64,000 nucleotides of DNA. It comes from Rhizobium laguerreae (lineage in GTDB: Bacteria > Pseudomonadota > Alphaproteobacteria > Rhizobiales > Rhizobiaceae). Made by a program: the position numbers and the translations under genes. Where the stretch lies: the NCBI RefSeq assembly GCF_002008165.1, contig NZ_MRDM01000011.1:62001-126000 (forward strand). The letters run 5' to 3'. Shown one piece after another: positions 45,301 through 52,491 of the stretch (the first letter of the stretch is position 1; each line of letters starts with the position of its first letter). The notes beneath the pieces are model-generated. The model was not told the DNA's origin, ran no database searches, and worked only from the letters and a program-made list of their open reading frames with translations.

Positions 45301-48300
45301 TCCGGCTCCCTCGCCAATCCCACCGCAAATTTCGATCTCGACTGGAAAAGTGCGGCGACGAGCCAGACGAAGCGTGCCGGCCTTGCCGAGCTCGCCGTCA
45401 AGGCATCCGGCAAATTCGCCGACAACAAGCTCGATTTCGACACGGTGATCGGCGGCGCCAACAGCCTCTCGCTGAAGGCAAACGGCAATGTCGCCATCAC
45501 AGGCGCGACGCTCGGCAACGTCGCGGTCGACGCCGCACTGGCGAATGTTCCGGCAAATATCGCAAACAGCTTCGTCGCCGATCTCGCCGCCGAAGGCGCG
45601 GTCTCCGGAACGATCTCGGCCAGCGGATCGCTCTCCGCCCCGCGTGCCGATTTCGATCTCAATTGGAAAGACGCTGCGACGAGCCACACGAAACGTGCCG
45701 GCCTTGCCGCGCTCGGCGTGACTGCATCAGGAAAACTTGCGGATAACAAGCTCGATTTCGACACGGGGATCGTCGGCGCCAACAGCCTCTCGCTGACAGC
45801 AAACGGCAATGTCGCCATCACGGGCACGACAATCGGCAACGTCAAGGTCGATGCGGCGCTGGCAAACATCCCGGCAAACATTGCAAACAGCTTCGTCGCC
45901 GATCTCGCCGCCGAAGGCGCGATCTCCGGAAAGATCTCGGCCGCCGGGTCGCTTTCCGCCCCCACTGCCGATTTCGATCTCAATTGGAAAGATGCTGCAA
46001 CGAGCCACACGAAACGTGCCGGCCTTGCCGCGATCGGCGTGACAGCATCGGGAAAATTTGCCGAAAACAAGCTTGATTTCAACGCGGCAGTCAGCGGCGA
46101 CAAAGAGCTCTCGCTGAAGGCCAAGGGCAATGTCGCATTGGCCGGAAATACGATCGACAGCATCAAGCTCGATGCCGAAATCATAAAGCTTCCGGCCAGT
46201 CTGGCAAATGCCTTCGTTCCCGAACTGGCGGCCGGCGGCACGATATCAGGCACCATGTCCGCCGCCGGGACAGCCACCGCACCGAAAGCCGACTTCAAGC
46301 TCGACTGGACGGATGCTGCAACCAGCCAGACGCGAAGCGCTCATCTCTCAGGCCTGGCACTTGCCGCATCCGGACGCTTTGCCGACAACCGGCTCGACTT
46401 CGATGCCAATCTCGCCGGCCAGGGCGGCCTTTCGCTGAAGGCCGCCGGCAACGTCGCGATTTCAGGCACGTCGGTTCGCAACCTTGACGTCAAGGCCGAT
46501 CTTGCCAACCTGCCTGCAGGCCTCGCCAACAGCTTCGTCCCGGGTCTTGCCGCCGAAGGCACCGTCTCGGGGACGGCATCCGCTTCTGGCGCGCTTCCGA
46601 AGCCGGCGGTCGACTTCAAGCTCGACTGGAAGAACGCCGCGACCGCCCAGACCAAGAGCAGCGGCCTTTCTGGCCTGAGTGCTGCGGCTTCCGGCAAGTT
46701 CGTCAATGACAGGGTCGATTTCGACGCCAATCTCGCCGGCAAGGACGGCGTGCTGGCCAAGGCGACGGGCGGCGTGACGATCGCCGGAACGGCCATCCGG
46801 GACCTTTCGATCAATGCCGATATTCCGGCGCTGCCGGCAAATATCGCAAATGCCTTCGTTCCTGGTCTCGGCGCCGAAGGCACGCTTTCGGCAAACGCCG
46901 TGACGTCGGGAACCCCGGCAAATCCGATCGTCGATTTCAAGCTGAACTGGAAAGATGCCGCGACCAGCCACACCAAGGCTGCCGGCCTCTCCCGCCTTGC
47001 GTTGGCGGCGACGGGAAAATACGCCGGTGACAGGCTGGATTTCGATGCCGCCCTCAACGGCGGTGGCGGCATTGCGCTGAAAGCAGCCGGCAAACTTTCG
47101 ATCGCAGGCACCTCGATCCGCTCGGTCGACGTCACGGCGAACGCCACCAATGTTCCGGCCGGCATCGCCAACGGCTTCGTTCCCGGCCTTGCCGCCGAAG
47201 GCGCAGTCTCGGCAACCGCAAAGGCCACCGGCGCGCTGTCGGCGCCCTCCGTCGACTTCAAGGTCGACTGGAAGAACGCAGCGACGAGCCAGACAAAAGG
47301 TGCCGGCCTTTCGCCGTTCAGCATCGGCGCATCAGGCAAACTTGCCGAAAACAGGCTGACGGTCGACACCAGCCTTGCCGGTGACGCTGGCATGTCGCTT
47401 AAGGGCGGCGGCAGCGTCGTCATCACCGGCGCTCGCGCCATCGACATGCGCTTCACAGGCAATCTTCCTTTCGCCGTGCTTGGCGCCCCGCTTGCGCAAC
47501 AGGGCTTTGTCGCGGACGGCGTCGCCACCGTCAACCTGCAGATCAGCGGAACGGCCGCAGCACCCGTCATCAACGGCACTGTCTCGACCAATGGCGCAAA
47601 GCTGGTCGACGTCCGGCGCAATCTGGCCGTCAACAATCTGACGGCGACCGTGACCTTCAATGGCAACCAGGCCGTGATATCGCGCCTCAGCGGCAGCCTT
47701 GGCGGCGGCGGCACGATTTCTGTGAGCGGCACCATCGGCATTCAGCCGGCCGGAGGCTTTCCCGCCGACATTTCGATCAAACTCGACAAGGCGGTCTATG
47801 TCGATGGAACCCTTGTCGTCTCCACCGTCAACGGCACACTCGGCCTGCGCGGTCCGATCACCAATGCGACGCTGAGCGGCAAGTTGCGGCTGGACAAGAC
47901 CTCGATCACCGTCCCGGAAAAACTGCCGACCTCGCTGAGAGAAATCGACATCCGCCATAAGAATGCGCCGCGCGCGGTGCTTGCGCAGTTGCGCGATGAC
48001 GGCGAGCGTAAACCCGGCGAGAAATCCTCGGTGATCACGCTGGATCTCGAAATCGACGCGCCCTCGCATATCTTCGTGCGCGGCCGCGGCATCGATGCCG
48101 AGCTTGGCGGCCTGGTAACGATCCGCGGAACGGCGGCAGCGCCCATCGTCACCGGCGGGTTCACCATGCGACGCGGCCGCCTGACCATTCTGAACCGCCG
48201 CCTCGATTTCTCCGACAAGAGCAGGATAACCTTCGTCGGCGATCTGACGCCGGCGCTTGATATGGAAGCGACCTCGGCCTCCGGCTCGACGACGCTGACC

Positions 48301-48729
48301 GTCGACGTTGCGGGCCTTGCCACCGATCCCGCGATCACCTTCTCCTCCTCGCCCGAACTGCCGCAGGACGAAGTGCTGGCGCAGCTGATCTTCGGCCAGT
48401 CGATGTCGAAGCTCTCGCCGGTGCAGATCGCCCAGCTCGCCGACGCCGTCAGTCAGCTGGCCGGCAACCGCTCGACATCGCTTTTCGAAGGCCTGCGCAA
48501 CCAACTCGGCGTCGACGATTTCGACGTCAGCACCGATTCCAAGGGCCAGACGAGCGTCAGCGTCGGCCGCTATCTCAACGACCGCACCTATTTCGAATTG
48601 CAGCAGGGCGGTTCGGCCGGCGCCAAGGCGGTGATCAACCTCGATGTCGGCCGCGGCGTCAAGCTGCGCGGAGGGGCCGGTGGCAACGGTGAGGGCGAAG
48701 CCGGGATTGTCTACGAACGGGAATACTGA
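42307..48729 (+). CDS. tamB: Translocation and assembly module protein TamB, with a 107-residue repeat array
   Basis: 2140 aa from ATG 42307; GTG 42295 or a start at 42193 inside tamA are alternatives. An N-terminal membrane anchor ('WIVRLTGYVVGATLILAVVALAIFGF') precedes a very long beta-taco/AsmA-like region. The C-terminal DUF490 domain has 'GGFTMRRGRLTILNRRLDFSDKSRITFVGDLTPALDMEATS' and ends in 'GEAGIVYEREY'. TamB bridges the periplasm as a groove for lipid or substrate transfer. This protein is longer than the roughly 1260 aa of E. coli TamB, largely through eight units with an exact 107-aa period between about residues 860 and 1710. It is in an operon with tamA. Confidence 0.93.
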   Translation: MQTLTKIVNWIVRLTGYVVGATLILAVVALAIFGFTSFGARIVTERIASTLSNRDMTIEVREPQGLLTGGLRAAEISISDTRGVFAEIHGVAIDWNPLALLTGTFHAKRFEIEAINVLRKPVRTLPSRPQAENSGGFSLPIKVDVDRIALPDIKLAAPLAGRAFALAAEGSLSANADGGEAIVNVSRHAVPNARLAADIAFAPAENRLRLKAQLSEPKGGLLAGFLGLPDSPAVNIDLDGQGPISDWKGKLQAALDGQQRAAIEARHQITEDGLHHLDLKGGGDLSSLLPSAFRPLFAGQTNIDLAATFDNHGKIDIQTGNIATGSVVIAASGTLDPAGNNSLNANLLGTSGPVDFRWPLAEGEARFLISGLNLALTGDAQAARLNVSGSLDAATLPQANIGNVKLTAKSDAFNLAARSGSIQLRLVAGDATFAEPNLNRAVQGPITIASPLQISPSGIGFNGTTVESANINGGLNGSYRLTDQALTGNLKLTINPAALPAAATDRFDGPISLESQVVGTIPSKFALSNLVLKSGTLEAAGNVALDGGILNADLSGRLPDIGKLIPGASGGAGYALRVGGELPAISVTANLKAPSLEMADRVLGNLNIDLSGLADPKAPQGRIAATGTIDGQPIGINGDIRTQDGKTSIPALTADIGGNRLTGNVEFSSSLEPTGALTFDFPTIGLLAALGGQKAEGDLKGSLGVSSDGGRIALKLLATGGSIRRDTLAIVKPDIDVTVSDLKALAANGTVKAEEVSAGTNRLAGLSLDFTKQQDHTDFDLDAAYDGNPVLAAGNIEAAGGTMHLNFDRFSASPRNIPIELAAPTQVAIGGGTASLNGLTLKTGTGSVTVTGSAGETLKIDADIRELPAALANGFVPNLSAGGTISGTIAVTGTPAAPVADFKLDWKDATTGQTKGAGLLPIGITAVGKFADNKLDFDTTVGSTDGLSLKAAGNVALADPKAPVLDVNADILNLPARIANGFVADLAAEGTITGKLAASGSLANPTANFDLDWKSAATSQTKRAGLAELAVKASGKFADNKLDFDTVIGGANSLSLKANGNVAITGATLGNVAVDAALANVPANIANSFVADLAAEGAVSGTISASGSLSAPRADFDLNWKDAATSHTKRAGLAALGVTASGKLADNKLDFDTGIVGANSLSLTANGNVAITGTTIGNVKVDAALANIPANIANSFVADLAAEGAISGKISAAGSLSAPTADFDLNWKDAATSHTKRAGLAAIGVTASGKFAENKLDFNAAVSGDKELSLKAKGNVALAGNTIDSIKLDAEIIKLPASLANAFVPELAAGGTISGTMSAAGTATAPKADFKLDWTDAATSQTRSAHLSGLALAASGRFADNRLDFDANLAGQGGLSLKAAGNVAISGTSVRNLDVKADLANLPAGLANSFVPGLAAEGTVSGTASASGALPKPAVDFKLDWKNAATAQTKSSGLSGLSAAASGKFVNDRVDFDANLAGKDGVLAKATGGVTIAGTAIRDLSINADIPALPANIANAFVPGLGAEGTLSANAVTSGTPANPIVDFKLNWKDAATSHTKAAGLSRLALAATGKYAGDRLDFDAALNGGGGIALKAAGKLSIAGTSIRSVDVTANATNVPAGIANGFVPGLAAEGAVSATAKATGALSAPSVDFKVDWKNAATSQTKGAGLSPFSIGASGKLAENRLTVDTSLAGDAGMSLKGGGSVVITGARAIDMRFTGNLPFAVLGAPLAQQGFVADGVATVNLQISGTAAAPVINGTVSTNGAKLVDVRRNLAVNNLTATVTFNGNQAVISRLSGSLGGGGTISVSGTIGIQPAGGFPADISIKLDKAVYVDGTLVVSTVNGTLGLRGPITNATLSGKLRLDKTSITVPEKLPTSLREIDIRHKNAPRAVLAQLRDDGERKPGEKSSVITLDLEIDAPSHIFVRGRGIDAELGGLVTIRGTAAAPIVTGGFTMRRGRLTILNRRLDFSDKSRITFVGDLTPALDMEATSASGSTTLTVDVAGLATDPAITFSSSPELPQDEVLAQLIFGQSMSKLSPVQIAQLADAVSQLAGNRSTSLFEGLRNQLGVDDFDVSTDSKGQTSVSVGRYLNDRTYFELQQGGSAGAKAVINLDVGRGVKLRGGAGGNGEGEAGIVYEREY
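44890..47450 (+). repeat. Eight-unit in-frame tandem repeat inside tamB (321-bp period)
   Basis: The motif D-F-x-L-(D/N)-W-K-x-A-(A/T)-T recurs with its first codon at 45007, 45328, 45649, 45970, 46291, 46612, 46933 and 47254, exactly 321 bp apart each time. Each unit also carries 'LP..(I/L)AN.FV..L.AEG..SG' and 'A.GKFADNKLDFD'. The units centred on 45649 and 45970 are the most alike at DNA level, indicating recent duplication or conversion. Array limits are approximate. Confidence 0.9.
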
Positions 48730-48730
48730 T

Positions 48731-48786
48731 GCATCTCGCCCGAAGCTGTGCAGCGGCTTTGGACCGACGGCATGCAAAAGCTCTAG
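48731..48786. repeat. Degenerate rhizobial intergenic repeat after tamB
   Basis: Contains GCATC...TGTGCAGCGGCTTT...GACGGCATGC, sharing the 'TGTGCAGCGG' core with the repeat at 50290-50340. It lies between convergent tamB and the Lrp-type regulator. Confidence 0.4.
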
Positions 48787-48792
48787 CCCGGC

Positions 48793-49230
48793 TTAGAAAC
48801 CGGTTTTGCTGGTCTTGAGAAGGATGTTGGTCTCGGTCGAATTGATGCCGTTGATCAGCCGGATGCGGCGCAGCGTCTCGTCGAAGGCGGCAAGGTCGCG
48901 GTCCTCGAGTTCGGCGACGAAATCCCATTTGCCGTTGGTGCTGTGAAGCGCGCGCACCTGCGGCAGGCCCCGCAACTGATCGGCCACCCTGTCGGCGAGC
49001 TTGCCGAGCACCTCGATCATCACGATGGCGCGCACGCCGGCGGAGCGCGTCTCATGGCCGGTGCGGATGGTGAAGCCGACGATGGTGCCGCTGGCCACCA
49101 GCCGGTCGATACGGGTGGCAACCGTTGCCCGCGATGCGCCGGTCATCGCTGCAAGCGAGGAGACGGAAATCCGGGCGTTATGGCGAAGTGCACTCAAAAG
49201 TTCGGTGTCGAGATCGTCCACGCTGATCAC
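48793..49230 (-). CDS. Lrp/AsnC-family transcriptional regulator
   Basis: 145 aa starting with GTG 49230. The N-terminal HTH is 'LDTELLSALRHNARISVSSLAAMTGASRATVATRIDRLVASGTIVGF', and the C-terminal RAM effector domain is 'RAIVMIEVLGKLADRVADQLRGLPQVRALHSTNGKWDFVAEL'. No clear ribosome-binding site precedes the GTG. It is divergent from arginase across 124 bp, so it very probably activates arginase and ornithine aminotransferase in response to arginine or ornithine. Confidence 0.93.
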   Translation of the reverse strand: MISVDDLDTELLSALRHNARISVSSLAAMTGASRATVATRIDRLVASGTIVGFTIRTGHETRSAGVRAIVMIEVLGKLADRVADQLRGLPQVRALHSTNGKWDFVAELEDRDLAAFDETLRRIRLINGINSTETNILLKTSKTGF

Positions 49231-49236
49231 TTTGTC

Positions 49237-49285
49237 AAAAGTGGTTTATCAATCTGCTCAATCATAGTCCATTTCTGACACTTTT
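49237..49285. promoter_or_regulatory. Possible Lrp-type binding region between regulator and arginase
   Basis: AAAAGTG (49237-49243) and CACTTTT (49279-49285) are inverted 7-mers 42 bp apart centre to centre, about four helical turns. The region between them is AT-rich. This layout suits an octameric Lrp-type protein wrapping DNA, but the half-sites are short and simple. Confidence 0.35.
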
Positions 49286-49354
49286 CCATCTTTTTGCCGC
49301 CAGCCCTTTATCCCACTATCGGTCGAAATAGGCCTCAACACGGAGCCCTCCAAA

Positions 49355-50290
49355 ATGAAAGCGCAATCGCGATCTGTCACCCTCATCGGCGCGCCGCTGG
49401 AAGAAGGCTCCGGCCGCAGAGGGGCTGCCATGGGCCCTGCGGCCCTGCGCATTGCCGGCGTCGACCAGACGCTGATCGAGCTTGGCCATGACGTTGCCGA
49501 TCTCGGTGATCTCAGGATCGTACCGGCGATGGACCTGCCGAACCACCCGAAGGCCCATAATCTGAGGATCGTCGGCGCCTTCACCCGCGCGCTCGAAAGC
49601 AGCGTCCACGACGTCGCCGCCGCCGGGCGTTTCCCGCTCATTCTCGGCGGCGACCACAGCCTTTCCATGGGCAGCGTTTCCGGCATGGCCCGTTATGCCG
49701 CCAGCAAAGGCCGCCCGCTCTTCGTCCTCTGGCTCGATGCCCATGCCGATTTCAATTCTCCGGCGACGTCGCCCTCCGGCAATATTCACGGCATGCCGGT
49801 CGCCTTCTTCTGCGGCGAGGCGGAGTTCGCCGACATCCTGCCGAAGGACCGTCCGTTCGTCGACCCGAAGAATGTCTTCCAGGTCGGCATCCGTTCGGTC
49901 GATGCGCGCGAGCGCGAGGAAATCCACGAACACGGCGTCAACGTCTTCGACATGCGCGCAATCGACGAGCAGGGCATCGGCGCCATCATGCGTGAGATCC
50001 TCGATGTCGTCACCAAGGCGAACGGCCTGCTGCATGTCAGCCTCGACCTCGATTTCCTCGATCCCGAGATTGCCCCCGGCGTCGGCACGACGGTGCCTGG
50101 CGGTGCGACTTTCCGCGAGGCGCATCTGGTCATGGAAATGCTTTCGGACAGCGGCCTCGTCTCGTCGCTCGATCTCGTCGAGCTCAATCCGTTTCTCGAC
50201 GATCGCGGCAAGAGCGCCCGCATCCTGGTGGAGCTGACGGCAAGCCTGTTTGGCCGCCGCATCTTCGATCGCCCGACACGCGCTGCATAA
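49355..50290 (+). CDS. rocF: Arginase
   Basis: 311 aa, standard arginase length. The binuclear manganese motifs are complete: 'GGDHSLSMGS', 'WLDAHADFNSP...GNIHGMP' and 'SLDLDFLDPEIAPGVGT'. It hydrolyses L-arginine to ornithine and urea in the cytoplasm. The neighbours complete the route: ornithine aminotransferase 76 bp downstream and a divergent Lrp-type regulator upstream. Confidence 0.96.
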   Translation: MKAQSRSVTLIGAPLEEGSGRRGAAMGPAALRIAGVDQTLIELGHDVADLGDLRIVPAMDLPNHPKAHNLRIVGAFTRALESSVHDVAAAGRFPLILGGDHSLSMGSVSGMARYAASKGRPLFVLWLDAHADFNSPATSPSGNIHGMPVAFFCGEAEFADILPKDRPFVDPKNVFQVGIRSVDAREREEIHEHGVNVFDMRAIDEQGIGAIMREILDVVTKANGLLHVSLDLDFLDPEIAPGVGTTVPGGATFREAHLVMEMLSDSGLVSSLDLVELNPFLDDRGKSARILVELTASLFGRRIFDRPTRAA

Positions 50291-50340
50291 GAGCATGTCG
50301 AGCAAAAGTGTGCAGCGGTTTTGCGATAACGACATGCGTT
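50290..50340. repeat. Rhizobial palindromic repeat, variant form, between arginase and rocD
   Basis: AGAGCATGTCG...CGACATGC inverted ends around AGCAAAAGTGTGCAGCGGTTTTGC. It resembles the copies at 1897-1946 and 61732-61782 in layout (AGAGCATG, AAAAGTGTG, GCGGTTTT). It starts within the last base of the arginase stop codon and lies inside the rocF-rocD transcript. Confidence 0.55.
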
Positions 50341-50366
50341 GAAATAAGATTAGAGGGAGAACGGCC

Positions 50367-51566
50367 ATGAACACTTCGGAAAAACTGATCGCCACTGAAC
50401 AGCGGCTCGGCGCCCATAACTACAAGCCGCTCGACGTGGTGCTGACGCGCGGCGAAGGTGTTTATGTCTGGGATACCGACGGCAACCGTTATCTCGATTG
50501 CCTCTCGGCCTATTCCGCCGTCAACCAGGGCCATTGCCATCCGAAGATCCTCGCCGCCATGGTCGAGCAGGCGGGCAGGCTGACGCTCACCTCCCGCGCC
50601 TTCCGCAACGATCAGCTCGCCTATCTCTACGAAGAGCTCGCGGCTCTCACCGGATCGCACAAGATCCTGCCGATGAATTCCGGTGCCGAAGCGGTGGAGA
50701 CTGCTATCAAGGCGGTGCGCAAATGGGGATATGAGGTCAAGGGCGTGCCGGAGGGCAAGGCGGAGATCATCGTCTGCGCCGATAATTTCCATGGCCGGAC
50801 GCTGAGCATCATCAGCTTCTCGACAGATCCCGACGCCCGCAGCGGTTTCGGCCCCTACACGTCAGGTTTCCGCATCATTCCCTTCGGCGATGCCGAGGCT
50901 TTCGCCGCCGCAATCAACGGCAATACCGTGGCCGCCCTGATCGAGCCGATCCAGGGCGAAGCCGGCGTCATCATCCCGCCGGCGGGCTATTTCACCCGCA
51001 TCCGCGAGCTTTGCACGACAAACAACGTCACCCTCATCCTCGACGAGATCCAGACGGGCCTCGGCCGTACCGGCAAACTGCTGGCCGAGGAGCACGAAGG
51101 CATCGAGGCCGACGTGACGCTGATCGGCAAGGCGCTGTCCGGCGGCTTCTATCCGGTGTCGGCCGTGCTTTCGAATTCCGAGGTTCTGGGCGTGCTGCAG
51201 CCCGGCCAGCATGGCTCGACCTTCGGCGGCAATCCGCTAGCCTGCGCAGTGGCGCGCGCAGCACTCAAGGTGCTGACGGAAGAGGGCATGATCGAGAACG
51301 CCGCAGTTATGGGCGACTATTTCCTCGAAGGCCTCAGGTCGATCCGCTCGAATATCGTCAGGGACGTGCGCGGCCGCGGCCTGATGATGGCCATCGAGCT
51401 GGAACCCGAAGCCGGCGGCGCACGGCACTATTGCCATGCGCTGAAGGAGCGCGGTCTTCTCGCCAAGGACACCCACGACCACACGATTCGCCTCGCTCCG
51501 CCATTGGTCATATCAAGAGAGCAGGTCGATTGGGCGGTCTCGCAGATCGAAAAGACGATAAGCTGA
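50367..51566 (+). CDS. rocD: Ornithine aminotransferase
   Basis: 399 aa class III aminotransferase. '[40 protein letters not shown]' is characteristic of ornithine-oxo-acid transaminases. '[25 protein letters not shown]', '[16 protein letters not shown]' and the PLP lysine in '[16 protein letters not shown]' follow. It converts ornithine and 2-oxoglutarate to glutamate semialdehyde and glutamate. It is downstream of arginase with an AGAGGGAG-type site before ATG 50367. Confidence 0.96.
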   Translation: MNTSEKLIATEQRLGAHNYKPLDVVLTRGEGVYVWDTDGNRYLDCLSAYSAVNQGHCHPKILAAMVEQAGRLTLTSRAFRNDQLAYLYEELAALTGSHKILPMNSGAEAVETAIKAVRKWGYEVKGVPEGKAEIIVCADNFHGRTLSIISFSTDPDARSGFGPYTSGFRIIPFGDAEAFAAAINGNTVAALIEPIQGEAGVIIPPAGYFTRIRELCTTNNVTLILDEIQTGLGRTGKLLAEEHEGIEADVTLIGKALSGGFYPVSAVLSNSEVLGVLQPGQHGSTFGGNPLACAVARAALKVLTEEGMIENAAVMGDYFLEGLRSIRSNIVRDVRGRGLMMAIELEPEAGGARHYCHALKERGLLAKDTHDHTIRLAPPLVISREQVDWAVSQIEKTIS

Positions 51567-51787
51567 GTAAATCGGCGCAATTCTTCTTTGGGATCACTGA
51601 TAAGCCTGGAATACCCTGACTGCGAAAATATCGGCTCGAGGAGATCGGCAGCAAAACTGCCTCGCCTTCATCCGAGCTTAAAAACCTTCTCAATCTCGTC
51701 TTTCAATTTAGATTTGGGCAACACTCTTTCGCTAAAGTCATCGATAACCGTAACGATGCTTCGCCGAGCGCAAAGCCATCGCGTGGT

Positions 51788-51865
51788 ATGAAGGCAAAGC
51801 TTGTCCGCGCCAATGGTGGCGCATCCGCTTCTGCCCTGGCTTACGATAGTTGGGAAGAATTCTAA
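51788..51865 (+). CDS. Possible 25-codon leader peptide overlapping the cheW start
   Basis: The frame ATG 51788 to TAA 51863-51865 encodes 25 aa ('MKAKLVRANGGASASALAY' then 'DSWEEF'). Its stop overlaps the CheW start codon (TAATG), the geometry of translational coupling. The ribosome-binding site before 51788 is weak and I know no relatives, so it may be chance. Confidence 0.3.
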   Translation: MKAKLVRANGGASASALAYDSWEEF

Positions 51866-52341
51866 TGGCCACGATCAATTCGACTAACTTCAGCGGCGAT
51901 ACGCTCGAAATTATTGCCTTCCGCCTGCATGATCAGGAATTCTGCGTCAAGACCACGACCATCCGCGAAATCCGCGGCTGGGCACCATCGACGCCGATCC
52001 CGCATGCGCCGGCCGATGTCATCGGTGTCATGAACCTGCGCGGCTCGGTGATCCCGATCATCGATCTTGCTTTCAAGCTCGGCATGAAGAGCACGGTCGC
52101 CAACGAGCGCAGCGCCATCGTCGTTGCCGAAGTCCACAGCATGGTCATCGGCATGCTCGTCGACCGCGTCTCGGATATTCTCACCATCTCCTCCAGCCAG
52201 GTCCAGCCGGTGCCCGAGGTGACCGCCTCCTTCGACCGCGCCTATTGCGAAGGCATTATTGCTTCGGAAAATGGCATGATCTGCTTCCTGAACCTCGCCA
52301 AGATGTTCAAGGAAAACGAAACGGACGAACTGGTCGCCTGA
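51865..52341 (+). CDS. cheW: CheW-family chemotaxis coupling protein
   Basis: 158 aa from ATG 51865 with GGGAAGAA upstream. The CheW domain covers the chain: 'EIIAFRLHDQEFCVKTTTIREIRGWAPSTPIPHAPADVIGVMNLRGSVIPIIDLAFKLGM', 'VDRVSDILTISSSQVQPVP' and 'ICFLNLAKMF'. It links methyl-accepting receptors to CheA. No che operon is adjacent, so this is an orphan copy, probably serving a secondary array or multiple receptors. A strong terminator follows. Confidence 0.95.
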   Translation: MATINSTNFSGDTLEIIAFRLHDQEFCVKTTTIREIRGWAPSTPIPHAPADVIGVMNLRGSVIPIIDLAFKLGMKSTVANERSAIVVAEVHSMVIGMLVDRVSDILTISSSQVQPVPEVTASFDRAYCEGIIASENGMICFLNLAKMFKENETDELVA

Positions 52342-52384
52342 TCCGGCCAATATAATCTGGACATTTGCACAATTCGGATATCCG

Positions 52385-52415
52385 AAAACCGCCCGGTAAC
52401 GGGCGGTTTTTTATT
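52385..52415 (+). terminator. Rho-independent terminator after cheW
   Basis: Perfect 11-bp arms AAAACCGCCCG (52385-52395) and CGGGCGGTTTT (52400-52410) with a GTAA tetraloop and a T-rich tail. Confidence 0.9.
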
Positions 52416-52491
52416 GCGGAACAAGCAGCAGGCTGCAGGAAAACGGCAGCCTCACTGGATTGGTTGTGCCGCCGCGAGGCGGCACTTTTGC

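Noticed and set aside
44890..47450. CRISPR-like regular repeats
   Set aside because: The 321-bp period is in frame within a protein and the units are full-length coding repeats, not short repeats with spacers.
51588..51791. 67-codon frame between rocD and cheW
   Set aside because: Host-unlike codon pattern, no ribosome site and no recognisable sequence; likely chance.
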